DNA of 64,000 nt from assembly GCF_963378095.1 (NCBI RefSeq), contig NZ_OY726397.1, forward strand, positions 2,418,001 through 2,482,000, in the 5' to 3' direction. This document shows positions 24,991 to 32,886 of this stretch, piece after piece. Below the pieces are notes generated by a model. The model was given only the letters and a program-made list of their open reading frames with translations, made no database searches and was not told the origin of the DNA. Both the position numbers and the translations under genes were made by a program. Source of the stretch: Mycolicibacterium sp. MU0053. GTDB lineage: Bacteria; Actinomycetota; Actinomycetes; Mycobacteriales; Mycobacteriaceae. How positions within the stretch are numbered: position 1 is the stretch's first letter; every line of letters begins with the position of its first letter.

Positions 24991-25968
24991 ATGCGTTCGC
25001 TCATACTTTTTGCCCTGGTAGGCGTTGGAGCCCAGTTGGTCGACGGCGCCCTCGGGATGGCCTTCGGGGTCACGGCCTCGACGCTGTTGGTGCTGAGCGG
25101 GGTCGCCGCGGCCCAGGCCAGTGCCGCGGTGCACCTGGCCGAGGTCGGCACGACCTTCGCCTCGGGGCTGTCGCACTGGAAGTTCAAGAACATCGACTGG
25201 GCGATTGTCGCCAAGCTCGGGGTGCCCGGCGCGATCGGTGCGTTCCTCGGCGCCACGGTGCTCTCGTCGCTGTCCACCGAGAATGCGGCACCGCTGATGG
25301 CCGGCATCCTGCTCTGCATCGGCGCCTACGTGTTGGTGCGGTTCTCGCTGGGCCGGCCGCCCGGGCTGCGCAATACCCACACCCCGCACACCGCGAAATT
25401 CCTTGCCCCGCTGGGCCTTTTCGGGGGGTTCATCGACGCCTCCGGTGGCGGCGGCTGGGGACCGGTCACCACGAGCACGCTGCTGTCGCAGGGCAAGACC
25501 GCGCCGCGGACCGTGATCGGATCGGTGAGCGCCTCGGAGTTCCTGGTGGCGGTGTCGGCGTCGGTGGGTTTCGTGGTCGGGTTGCGCGAGGAGTTCCTGA
25601 ACAACCTGCCGATCGTGGCCGGGCTGGCGATCGGCGGCATGATCGCGGCGCCGTTCGCGGCCTGGCTGGTGACCAAGGTGAGCCCGGCCCTACTGGGGAC
25701 CGCCGTCGGCGGCGTCATCGTGCTCAGCAACAGCCAGAAGCTGCTGAAGTACTTCGAGATCACCGGCGGTGGGGCGGTGGCGGTCTACGCCACGATCATC
25801 GTGGTGTGGCTGGGGCTGCTCGCCTACGCCATGCGCACCGCGCGGGCCCCGCAGTACGTGCCCGAGGAACTCGAGGCCGGTGCCGAGCTTTCGACCGATC
25901 TCGAGGCCGAAATTGCGGAGTCCGCTGCGGACACCACGCCGGCGGTTGTAACCCAGACCGGGCACTGA
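24991..25968 (+). CDS. TauE/SafE-family membrane transporter (second)
   Basis: This 325-residue integral membrane protein has about eight to nine helices. It begins MRSLILFALVGVGAQLVDGA, with the family's LGMAFGV and SASEFLVAV segments, and its C-terminal tail of about 30 residues is acidic. It shares the fold with the preceding gene but little sequence, so it is not a recent duplicate. The mini-ORF with Cys codons upstream suggests control by cysteine supply, hence a sulfur-containing substrate such as sulfate, sulfite or thiosulfate. Direction of transport cannot be read from sequence. Confidence 0.85.
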   Translation: MRSLILFALVGVGAQLVDGALGMAFGVTASTLLVLSGVAAAQASAAVHLAEVGTTFASGLSHWKFKNIDWAIVAKLGVPGAIGAFLGATVLSSLSTENAAPLMAGILLCIGAYVLVRFSLGRPPGLRNTHTPHTAKFLAPLGLFGGFIDASGGGGWGPVTTSTLLSQGKTAPRTVIGSVSASEFLVAVSASVGFVVGLREEFLNNLPIVAGLAIGGMIAAPFAAWLVTKVSPALLGTAVGGVIVLSNSQKLLKYFEITGGGAVAVYATIIVVWLGLLAYAMRTARAPQYVPEELEAGAELSTDLEAEIAESAADTTPAVVTQTGH

Positions 25969-26095
25969 GCGTCGAAGATCCAGGTGCTGATGAACTACCT
26001 CACTGATGCACTGGACGAACTCATCACACTGAGTGTTTGGCAACGGGCTTCCCGAGGCAGTCGATAGTCCAGATAGGCGGGCAACTGAATCGCCG

Positions 26096-26498
26096 TCAAG
26101 CCTCCCACCGCCGCGACAGGAATCCATCAATCACGAAGAAGTGATCGATGTCCTGGAGGGGCGGATGCAATCGCTTCGGTCGGGTGAGGTGAGCCGTGTC
26201 GAGGCCAAGCCGTACTGCGTGGCCCCGTATCGTTGCCGTACTCGAACCGCCGGCCAGCCCGAGCTTCTCGGCAACCTGAGTCCAACTGGTGGAGGACGCG
26301 ATCGCGGCTACGAGCTGATGATCCGTCCAGCGTCGCTGGCCCGTGGCTGTAGTCAAGCCCTAGTCGGTCGGCATGCCCGCGGACCGAGCGCATGGCAGCT
26401 GAGGACGCGGCAGAAAGCCCGAGTGCCCGCAGGACACCCCGCCAGGAACGCGATGCTTGGACAGCCTCGACCAGGTGCGGATCCGAATAGCGGCGCAC
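26096..26498 (-). pseudogene. Frameshifted phage/island-type protein gene
   Basis: Two overlapping frames read as one interrupted protein. The upstream frame (from the ATG at 26498) encodes RRYSDPHLVEAVQASRSW up to GHADRLGLDYSH. The next similar unit, RRWTDHQLVAAIASSTSW to RGHAVRLGLD, continues in a different frame from about 26345. The two halves are internal repeats of one helix-turn-helix-like unit (RY/RW-S/T-D-xx-L-V-A ... HA-x-RLGLD). Loss of a few bases at about 26342-26346 would explain the break. Intact relatives I recall occur in phages and genomic islands. It lies directly beyond the 3' end of tRNA-Pro. The region 25969-26095 holds nothing recognisable. Confidence 0.55.
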
Positions 26499-26545
26499 GA
26501 CACGGTATTACCGTGTCGTGCCCCGTGATGCGCCAATTCATTCGG

Positions 26546-26619
26546 TCGGGCTGACAGGATTTGAACCTGCGACCCCTACACCCCCAGTGTAGTGCGCTAC
26601 CAAGCTGCGCCACAGCCCG
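26546..26619 (-). tRNA. tRNA-Pro (anticodon GGG)
   Basis: On the minus strand, CGGGCTG (starting 26619) pairs with CAGCCCG before the discriminator A at 26546. The D-loop TTGGTAGCGC, an anticodon stem-loop with loop CTGGGGG, and the T-arm GTTCAAATCC are present. The anticodon is GGG. CCA is not encoded (the next bases are CCG). Length is 74 bases. Its 3' end faces the decayed island-type sequence at 25969-26545. Confidence 0.95.
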
Positions 26620-26829
26620 CCGGTCCGCCGGAGCACCGACGAACAGGAGAGACCATACCGTAACGGCGGCCCCGACTGCGAAACGGTCCCCGTTGAACGA
26701 ACGCCGCCTAGCAACTGCGCCGTGGGATTCCCGAAGCGGTGGGTGCTCCGTGGGCCTGGCGGAAGATGTGATGCGCGATCCGGTCGACGTGCGACACGTT
26801 TCCAGCGGGCACGGTGGTGTCATCAACAC

Positions 26830-26950
26830 CGAGGATGAGAAGCGGCGCGAGAGAGGTCAGGCGGTGGGGTTGTTCCGCTACCACTTGATCTGTCCTGACC
26901 CAGAGTCAGTGGAAGGGGAGTTGTTCAACCAAGGACGCGCTCGCGACTGA
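26830..26950 (+). pseudogene. Possible transposase N-terminal remnant
   Basis: A short plus-strand frame reads EKRRERGQAVGLFRYHLI and stops at 26950. The R-ER-x-AV-x-LFRY-x-LI pattern resembles the N-terminus of a Mu/IS481-like integrase-core transposase, but only about 35 residues are left and no DDE domain follows. The rest of 26620-27060 shows no gene I can support. The call rests on pattern memory alone. Confidence 0.3.
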
Positions 26951-27060
26951 CGGGTCGTCATTGCAACCGTTATCGAGCCGGTGTGGGCACGGTTCTTCGA
27001 TTTTGGCGCCGGTCGGCTGCCGGCCTTCCTCACCGATCTTGTCAACGGCACCGAATAGCG

Positions 27061-27642
27061 CTACGGCAGCGGCCATTTCGACGTGAACGTGCGCGGCGTC
27101 CAGGTCGGCCAGTCCGGTGATACCGTCTCGAACCCGGCGTCCAGTCGGGCCACGATCCGGGGCCCACGCCGGGTGCTGTTGTCGTAGAAGGTGGTGATGT
27201 CGGCGCGGGCAGCCGCTGCGGCCACCAGGTCCCAAAGCCGTTGGTAGCGCTGCCGGATTTTGTCCTCGGGCACCTGATGGCCACCGGCCAGCACGCGGTG
27301 GCGCACTCGCTCCACGGCGAGTTCCTCGGGGACCAGGACCACATGCAACACCACCGTGTAGCCAGCCGCCTGCGCGGCGTCGAGCAGATCGAGTTTGGAC
27401 GGGTGTGAGAACACCGTCTCGGCGATGAACGACTCGCCCAGTTCGATGAGCTTGGCCCGGGTGTCGGCGGCGATGCGGGCAGCTTCGTAGGCGTGCTCAA
27501 GGGCGGCGCCGGGCCAGCGATGTTTGGCGATCTCGTCGGCGTTGACCACCGGGCTGCCGGGAAGCAATGCTGCCAACGTCAATTCGATGAAGGTGGACTT
27601 GCCCGCGCCGTTGCATCCGACGACCAGATCGAGGCGCTTCAC
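27061..27642 (-). CDS. Zeta-toxin-like P-loop kinase
   Basis: This protein has 193 residues. The P-loop GCNGAGKST occupies residues 9-17. A catalytic-type Asp/Glu context follows (VVNADEIAKHRWPG), and a conserved FIAETVFSHPSKLDL segment resembles zeta/PezT kinases, which phosphorylate UDP-N-acetylglucosamine-type substrates. Zeta toxins are normally larger (about 250-280 residues), so this is a compact member of the P-loop kinase clan. It overlaps the upstream antitoxin-like gene by four bases (ATGA), so the two are co-translated. Toxicity is inferred from family and operon only. Confidence 0.8.
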   Translation of the reverse strand: MKRLDLVVGCNGAGKSTFIELTLAALLPGSPVVNADEIAKHRWPGAALEHAYEAARIAADTRAKLIELGESFIAETVFSHPSKLDLLDAAQAAGYTVVLHVVLVPEELAVERVRHRVLAGGHQVPEDKIRQRYQRLWDLVAAAAARADITTFYDNSTRRGPRIVARLDAGFETVSPDWPTWTPRTFTSKWPLP

Positions 27643-28034
27643 CCTTCGGTGTTGCGGTGCAGCACCGAGGAACTGCCGTCGGGACGGTGTGCGACGATCT
27701 GCCCGGACTCATCGAGTGCCACGGTTGTGATACCCCGTGCCGTCAGCAGCGCGCCGTAATCGGTGTCGGCCAGGCTCTCCTCGATGGCCGCTGTGATCTC
27801 GGCGTTGAACACGGCCCCTTCCTCGGGACTCAACTCGCTGAGTTCCAGCCCGCCGGCCAGCGCCGCCTCGACCTTGCGGCGCGCCGCGCTGTGCTGGCCG
27901 GCGACCGCCCGCCCGATTCGGGCCCAATGATCGAGCTGCTGTTTGGCCGAACGACTCTGCCGGGCGCCCTCGGCTGCGGCGCTGTCCATCAGGTCGGCGG
28001 CGACCCGGGTCACCCGATCGGCGGCATTGGTCAT
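27639..28034 (-). CDS. ParD-like antitoxin partner of the zeta-type kinase
   Basis: This protein has 131 residues. The N-terminal half is Ala/Arg-rich and helical (DRVTRVAADLMDSAA, SAKQQLDHWARIGRAV), like the ParD-like antitoxins annotated next to small zeta-type kinases. The C-terminal half (VALDESGQIVAHRPDGSS) may be the toxin-binding tail. AGGAGG lies six bases before the ATG. Two operator-like palindromes overlap its promoter region, which fits autoregulation. The function is inferred from position. Confidence 0.75.
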   Translation of the reverse strand: MTNAADRVTRVAADLMDSAAAEGARQSRSAKQQLDHWARIGRAVAGQHSAARRKVEAALAGGLELSELSPEEGAVFNAEITAAIEESLADTDYGALLTARGITTVALDESGQIVAHRPDGSSSVLHRNTEG

Positions 28035-28045
28035 GACAACCTCCT

Positions 28046-28080
28046 GTAACAGTCTGCTACCGAGTGTAGCAATCTGCTAC
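28046..28080 (-). promoter_or_regulatory. Tandem palindromic operators of the toxin-antitoxin operon
   Basis: GTAGCAATCTGCTAC (28066-28080) is a perfect GTAGCA/TGCTAC palindrome with a 3-base centre. GTAACAGTCTGCTAC (28046-28060) is the same site with one change. Centres are 20 bp apart. Read on the minus strand, the -10-like TACACT (28068-28063) lies between them, and the antitoxin start is 12 bases past the inner site. Confidence 0.65.
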
Positions 28081-28084
28081 GGAG

Positions 28085-29167
28085 CTACTGGCCGTACTGC
28101 CAGGTCCGATCTTCCAGCTGATCGGCCGGGATGGAACGCTCCAGCATGCCGTAGGTCGTCTCGCCGTCCCACGTATAGCGGACGCCGGCTTGCTGCAGCG
28201 CCGGGAAGGTCCAGTTCGCCAGCTTGGCCAACTGCTCGGCCGGGACGGTCGCGGGGTCGGTGATGTCGTGGGTGGACAGCACCGTCTGCCCGTCGATGTG
28301 GATCTGCCCATCCGCGATCTCCAGGACCACCGACACGTCCTCGCTCAGGGGTTGTAGGCGGCGCAGCCAGGGCGCGTCGACCACGCGCGCCGGGATCAGC
28401 GCACCCGTGCCGGCGTACACATATCCCTCGTTGAACGTCGGCTGGCCGTCAGGCCGCGGCGGGTAAGCGATATAGCCGAAGGCCCGACCGGAGGGGAAGA
28501 GGGCGGACTGCCAGCAGTGCCCCCAGAACCCTTCTAGCTTGCGTACGCCCTGGCGCCGGATCCGCAATCCACTGCCGGCGAACGGGTGCGCGGCACCGTC
28601 GACAGTCAGGGTTCCGGTCGCACGGAAAAGCTGCTCATAGCGCGGGCCGCCCATCAGATCGCCAGTGATCGAGGTGCTCAGCGAGGACGCCGCGTCGGGC
28701 TGCAGCGCCCCCTGCACCCACGGCGGCACGGCCAGCGTCGCCTCGACATCGAACTGCAACGGGACCAGGGGGCCGTCCTTGCGCCCGGCCACCAGATCGG
28801 CCGAACTCGTCGCCACCGCGGCACCGTCGAAAGCGACCCGCCAGGTATCGAATTCTCGGACGCAGGTGAACGTCAGCGGGCCCGCCCCCAGCACCCTGGG
28901 CAGACCGTCGGCGCCGGTGACCGCGACACTGGGTGCGTCCTCGCGCAGCCGGAACACCCGTCCGTCGGAGAATGCCGCGTTGACCTGTATGCCGTGGTGC
29001 TCCCAGTTCGATGCGACCGCCTCGATCCCGATGCGGGGCAGGCCGAGTTCACCACGGTCGTCGAACACCCAGAAACTCACTGAGTCCCGCATCTCCGGAT
29101 CATCGGGGCGGGTCTCGAAGGTCAACTCTCTGGCAGGATCGATGCCGCCGGTCAAATCTGTTGTCAT
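28085..29167 (-). CDS. Conserved protein of unknown function beside sulfotransferase
   Basis: This 360-residue soluble protein starts at the ATG at 29167, with GAAGGG upstream. It is rich in beta strand throughout and has no membrane segment. It resembles the lipocalin-like, hydratase-type two-domain proteins seen in actinobacterial lipid and terpenoid clusters (for example DSVSFWVFDDRGELGLPRIG and the C-terminal TYGMLERSIP). I do not recognise an active site. It follows the sulfotransferase gene by 10 bases on the same strand, so the two probably act on one hydrophobic substrate. Confidence 0.75.
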   Translation of the reverse strand: MTTDLTGGIDPARELTFETRPDDPEMRDSVSFWVFDDRGELGLPRIGIEAVASNWEHHGIQVNAAFSDGRVFRLREDAPSVAVTGADGLPRVLGAGPLTFTCVREFDTWRVAFDGAAVATSSADLVAGRKDGPLVPLQFDVEATLAVPPWVQGALQPDAASSLSTSITGDLMGGPRYEQLFRATGTLTVDGAAHPFAGSGLRIRRQGVRKLEGFWGHCWQSALFPSGRAFGYIAYPPRPDGQPTFNEGYVYAGTGALIPARVVDAPWLRRLQPLSEDVSVVLEIADGQIHIDGQTVLSTHDITDPATVPAEQLAKLANWTFPALQQAGVRYTWDGETTYGMLERSIPADQLEDRTWQYGQ

Positions 29168-29177
29168 AGCAATGAAT

Positions 29178-30320
29178 TCACCCTTCTTGCGTGGCGCCGG
29201 TCCAGCGCCGCACATCTTCGAGGTAACCGGCGAAATGTGGACGGATCAGGTCGGGCTCCAGGCCGTACTCGGCCGGGTCCGCCCTCGGGACCGCTTCGCG
29301 GGGTTGGGCGTTGCTCTCCCACCAGCCGCGCATACCGGCCTCGAACTCCGCGCTGACAGGCGCGCCGAGCCATCGATACAGGGCACCTACCTGCTCGATC
29401 GGGTCGGCTGTCATGCCGCGGAAATCGATGTCGAAGAACCGATGCCCGGCCCCGCCGTCGCGGAAGGTGGCCGCGCGCGCCATCCCGGTTGACCACTGGC
29501 GGACATTGAGCTCGCCCAGATAGCGGCGGTCCAGATGATCGCTGAAGCCACCGACGATATCGGCGTAGACATCGGCGACCGAGAGCAGTACATCGGTGGG
29601 GTCGCGATGGGTCATCACGAAGCGGGCATCCGGAAACACATCGTCAAGAGCCTTGAGGGACAACACATGTGCTGGCGACTTGAGCCGCCATGGTCGGGTC
29701 GGCTGACCCCATTGCAGCAACTTGAGGACGCGGCGCTGGTAGACGTAGGTGGACGTGAAATCGGCCTTGTCCAGCAGCCAGTTCGAGTAAGCGGGGATGT
29801 GGGCGAAGGCCTGAAAGATCTGCGAGGTGAAGTCCAGCGCCATCAGATCCAGGCACTCCATCGGCCCGTTGGGATCCTGGGGCACATGATGGCGGCTACC
29901 CACCTCCACAGGGGCCGCCGCGGGTGGAATCCGAGGGTCGTTGCCGGCGACGGTTGACGGCGGCGGGCAGGGCTGGGTGGCCTCCCAGCTGTGCAGGTAC
30001 CGCACTGCGGGGTCCTGGGCGAGCAGAAACGACAACGCCGTGGATCCGGTGCGCGGCAACCCGAGGCCGAACAGCGGGTTGGTGATCTGCTCGTCGTCGA
30101 TCTCGGGATGGCATTGATACCACTGCTCCACCTGCAACCGCTGGCGCAGGTGTAACTGGATGCGCCCGTAGATGTATGCCTCGCCACGGGGATTCAGCCG
30201 AGCTTGGCGATCGAGAGCACCCAGCAGCACCTCGAGCCCTTCGCGGAACGAGTCCGCCCCGAAGTCGTCCAGGCCGGTTCCGGTGACGGCGGCCTGCATC
30301 AAAGCTCCCGCTTCCGGCAT
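29178..30320 (-). CDS. PAPS-dependent sulfotransferase
   Basis: This protein has 380 residues from the ATG at 30320, chosen because GGAGG is five bases upstream (an in-frame GTG sits two codons earlier). It has the 5'-phosphosulfate loop GLPRTGSTALSFLLA (about 88-102) and the 3'-phosphate motif MTHRDPTDVLLSVADVY (about 238). Mycobacterial families of this kind sulfate glycolipids or sterol-like molecules using PAPS. It is complete and cytosolic. It diverges from a TetR regulator 42 bases away, which probably controls it. Confidence 0.9.
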   Translation of the reverse strand: MPEAGALMQAAVTGTGLDDFGADSFREGLEVLLGALDRQARLNPRGEAYIYGRIQLHLRQRLQVEQWYQCHPEIDDEQITNPLFGLGLPRTGSTALSFLLAQDPAVRYLHSWEATQPCPPPSTVAGNDPRIPPAAAPVEVGSRHHVPQDPNGPMECLDLMALDFTSQIFQAFAHIPAYSNWLLDKADFTSTYVYQRRVLKLLQWGQPTRPWRLKSPAHVLSLKALDDVFPDARFVMTHRDPTDVLLSVADVYADIVGGFSDHLDRRYLGELNVRQWSTGMARAATFRDGGAGHRFFDIDFRGMTADPIEQVGALYRWLGAPVSAEFEAGMRGWWESNAQPREAVPRADPAEYGLEPDLIRPHFAGYLEDVRRWTGATQEG

Positions 30321-30362
30321 GTCCACCTCCCCGGAGATTTGAGACAGTACACTGCCACTAAT

Positions 30363-30983
30363 ATGAAGGAACCGTCAAGGAATCGACGCGCCTACGACAG
30401 CCCGGTACGCCGCGAGCAAGCGGCGCAGACCAGAAGCCGCATCGTCACCGCCGGTGCTGAACTGGTGCGTGAGTACAAGACCTGGGATTGGCGCGAGCTG
30501 ACCTTCCGCGCCGTCGCCGCCCGGTCGGGCGTCGGCGAACGCACGGTGTATCGGTACTTTCCCACCGAACGAGCGCTTCACGACGCGGTGATGCGGCGCT
30601 TGGAGGACGAGGCCGATATCGCCTACGAGGACGTCGACCTGGCCAACCTCACCGTGATGACCGACCGCTTCTTCAGCGCGCTGCAGGGTTTCACCGTCGA
30701 GCAATCGGTACCGGTGGCGCCGGACCCGACGTTCGCCGGCGCCGACGAGCGCCGCCGCCAGGCGGTGTTGCGTGCGGTCTCGACAAGCGCCCCAGACCTG
30801 CCCGAGGACCGGAGCCGTGCGGTGGCCGGTCTGCTCGATGTGCTGTGGAATGTGCCCAGCTACGAGCGACTGGTCGGCGCGTGGCAGTTATCGCCCGCTG
30901 ATGCTTCCGGGGCGCTCACCTGGTTGATCGACAAGGTGATCGCGGCCGTGGAGGCCGGCGAGGCTCCTCCGTCGTCCGCGTAG
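30363..30983 (+). CDS. TetR-family regulator (sulfotransferase cluster)
   Basis: This regulator has 206 residues. The N-terminal helix-turn-helix spans about 20-65 (LTFRAVAARSGVGERTVYRYFPTERAL), and the C-terminal ligand domain is less conserved. It diverges from the sulfotransferase operon, the usual layout for a local repressor. No Shine-Dalgarno sequence precedes the ATG. TACACT at 30348-30353 is a plausible -10 for a leaderless or nearly leaderless message. The arms CAGT/ACTG at 30345-30354 could be part of an operator, but they are short. Confidence 0.9.
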   Translation: MKEPSRNRRAYDSPVRREQAAQTRSRIVTAGAELVREYKTWDWRELTFRAVAARSGVGERTVYRYFPTERALHDAVMRRLEDEADIAYEDVDLANLTVMTDRFFSALQGFTVEQSVPVAPDPTFAGADERRRQAVLRAVSTSAPDLPEDRSRAVAGLLDVLWNVPSYERLVGAWQLSPADASGALTWLIDKVIAAVEAGEAPPSSA

Positions 30984-31014
30984 CGCGACCCGACCCGACG
31001 GAGATAATGCCGAC

Positions 31015-31359
31015 ATGCTGGCCGATGAGAGGACGCAGGTGATGCTTGACGTGGTGCTCGCCCAAGGCGGTGATGCGCGGTGGATCGGCCCGGCTGTGCG
31101 TGCTGCTCTGTTTACCGTCGCGGGTGTGGCGCTGGTCGTTGTCGGTGTCCGACGCCGGCGCGCCCGCACTCGCTGGAATCGTGACGACGACCGTCGGCTG
31201 CTGCAGTCGGGCGCGTCGGCACCACCGGAGGAACATCTCTTACCGACCCCGCCATCCGGCGGGGGTTGGCTCATCGCCGTCGGCGCGGCGCTGGTGATCC
31301 TCGGGGTCCTGCACCTGCTGGACCTGGCTGCGACGCTGCATGAGTCCGGATTGGTGTGA
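31015..31359 (+). CDS. Small two-helix membrane protein
   Basis: This protein has 114 residues and two membrane helices (about 25-45, AVRAALFTVAGVALVVVGV, and about 84-104, GGGWLIAVGAALVILGVLHLL), joined by an Arg-rich cytoplasmic loop. GGAGAT precedes the ATG. No family recognised. It sits between the TetR gene and a broken reductase gene, with no clear functional link to either. Confidence 0.65.
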   Translation: MLADERTQVMLDVVLAQGGDARWIGPAVRAALFTVAGVALVVVGVRRRRARTRWNRDDDRRLLQSGASAPPEEHLLPTPPSGGGWLIAVGAALVILGVLHLLDLAATLHESGLV

Positions 31360-31638
31360 TCGAGGTTTTGAACGACTTCGAGCGGGAGACGGCCCTGTCG
31401 TTCCACGGGCGGCGGCTCTACGAACTGATGTCCGCATAACTGGCCGACCGCCGACAAGACCCCGGACGCCACCCCGCTGATCGTCGACTTCGCCCGGATC
31501 TGGCTCGCGCCCATCGCCGTGGGCGGCGGAACCCCGTTCTTCCCGACACTGCCGGCATGGATCTCGCTGCGGCTGTTGGAGAACCGCACCTTCCCGGGCG
31601 GCAAGGTCCTGCTGCGCTATGAGGCGAAACACGACTGA
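31360..31638 (+). pseudogene. Decayed dihydrofolate-reductase-like (RibD C-terminal) gene
   Basis: Two pieces of one family are visible. The first encodes VLNDFERETALSFHGRRLYELMSA and then hits TAA at about 31436. Removing one base restores YWPTADKTPDATPLIVDFARIW. This joins directly to LAPIAVGGGTPFFPTLPAWISL and a normal C-terminus ending at 31638. Compared with intact relatives of about 180-200 residues, the N-terminus and the middle (roughly 70 residues) are gone. A point insertion plus an internal deletion are the simplest explanation. Confidence 0.75.
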
Positions 31639-31725
31639 TCGGACTTGCACAGCAGTCCGGCGGACCGCGGTGAGCCCTCGAAGCCAGGGAATTCCAGACC
31701 CGTCGACTGAACGCGGAAAGGCGCC

Positions 31726-32043
31726 TCAGACCGCCCAGCCGGCCTCCGTGTCCCCGCTGTTCCACGAACGCGCGACGCCACGAAGTCGAGCCCGGCGCGC
31801 CCCCCGGCCGGATCGGCGGGGCTGACGGTGGCTGGGCCAGTGGCACATCCAGCATGAGCACCAATTCTGGCCGGTGAAGATCCACTCCCACCAGCAGCGG
31901 CCGGGACCAGTGGTCCAGCCGGCTTTGAAGTCGGGCAGGGAGCAGAGCGCTGGATCGCCGCCGCAGTCGTGCAAGGCACGGTGAGCGACCTCGCCGCGGA
32001 GTAATCGGACATGGAAGGGGGCGTGGGTATCGGTGCGGGACAT
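31726..32043 (-). CDS. Small Cys/Trp-rich protein of island type
   Basis: This frame has 105 residues. GAGG lies six bases before the ATG. The centre is rich in Cys and Trp (CWWEWIFTGQNWCSCWMCHW), preceded by RLLRGEVAHRALHDCGGD and followed by a basic tail. I recall similar short Cys-containing proteins from actinobacterial phages and islands, but cannot name a family. It lies in a region that also holds pseudogenes, so it may be decaying. Nothing else convincing is visible in 31639-31725 or 32044-32283. Confidence 0.45.
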   Translation of the reverse strand: MSRTDTHAPFHVRLLRGEVAHRALHDCGGDPALCSLPDFKAGWTTGPGRCWWEWIFTGQNWCSCWMCHWPSHRQPRRSGRGARRARLRGVARSWNSGDTEAGWAV

Positions 32044-32283
32044 CCGGATCCTCGAACTGGGGCACGCCCCACCGAGTCCGCAGATCCGCTGCGGGGTGGG
32101 GCTAGCGCGTTGTTCGAAGACGGCCGGCCGGTGATGCTCGCATGAGTGGGAGCCTACCTGTCTGAGTCGACGTTCAATCGGTAACCGCCGGAGCCGATTC
32201 CGCGGCTGCGCCCAGGACCATCACTCGCGATGAAGTCTCGGATCCGAGGATCGGCAGCCCCGCACTGGCGGCGTTCAATGCGC

Positions 32284-32886
32284 TCAACGCAAGTATGTCT
32301 CGCTGCCCTTGGGGAATCCGCCGCCGTTTGTGGCGATGTGAACGTGGTCGAAATGGTTTGCCGTGTCCGACCCGCGGTTGCTCATCGGGCGGGCGGGGCG
32401 GTTGGGGCCGTAGGAGGTCTGCCTCCAGAGCGCGTGGTGCACGCCGAATCGTTCCGCGTTGTCGAGGACGAACGCGACGACGCGGTCCCCGAGGGCGATG
32501 CTCTCGGCGCTGCGGTAGTTCGGGATCATCACGTCGATCGCGAGTCCGTCGGGATGCCATCGCATGGAGTCCGGTCGTACCCCACCGATGTTGAGAATCT
32601 CGGGAAACATTCCGCTGACGGCGCGGGCCGTGAGGATGGTCTTGACCTGTAGCCCCTTTTCCGGCGCCACACCGACGGGCAACACGGGACTGACCATCTG
32701 GTGGGCCGGGGGTGCGATCGCCACCGGCGCTTCCGGCGTCACGACCTCCATGCAGCACGGCACCGGTGCCGGGAGGCTGGCAACGGCGTCACCGCCGGTG
32801 ACGAAGAATGTGGCGACGGGGATGATCACCGCAGCCAAGGCGGCGGACCGACGGCGCCGCGCTGTGGTTAACCTTTGCCATCTCAC
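32284..32886 (-). CDS. Secreted protein with M15-peptidase-like C-terminal domain
   Basis: This protein has 200 residues. A signal peptide or membrane anchor covers about residues 10-32 (RRRRSAALAAVIIPVATFFVTGG). A Pro-rich linker follows, then a C-terminal domain with HPDGLAID (the H-x6-D metal motif) and HFDHVHIA, the pattern of D-Ala-D-Ala carboxypeptidase-like folds. A role in the envelope is likely; peptidase activity is unproven, as close mycobacterial relatives are annotated only as hypothetical. The GTG at 32886 is chosen because TAGCGT (minus strand, 32899-32894) lies seven bases upstream; another GTG at 32895 falls inside that element. The 347 bases to 33233 hold no gene I can support. 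Confidence 0.8.
   Translation of the reverse strand: MRWQRLTTARRRRSAALAAVIIPVATFFVTGGDAVASLPAPVPCCMEVVTPEAPVAIAPPAHQMVSPVLPVGVAPEKGLQVKTILTARAVSGMFPEILNIGGVRPDSMRWHPDGLAIDVMIPNYRSAESIALGDRVVAFVLDNAERFGVHHALWRQTSYGPNRPARPMSNRGSDTANHFDHVHIATNGGGFPKGSETYLR

Noticed and set aside
26353..26829. 158-codon minus-strand frame across the tRNA
   Set aside because: It runs through tRNA-Pro and has no protein-like composition.
30345..30354. CAGT/ACTG arms as a TetR operator for the sulfotransferase cluster
   Set aside because: The arms are only four bases and such repeats are common by chance, so it is mentioned only under the regulator gene.
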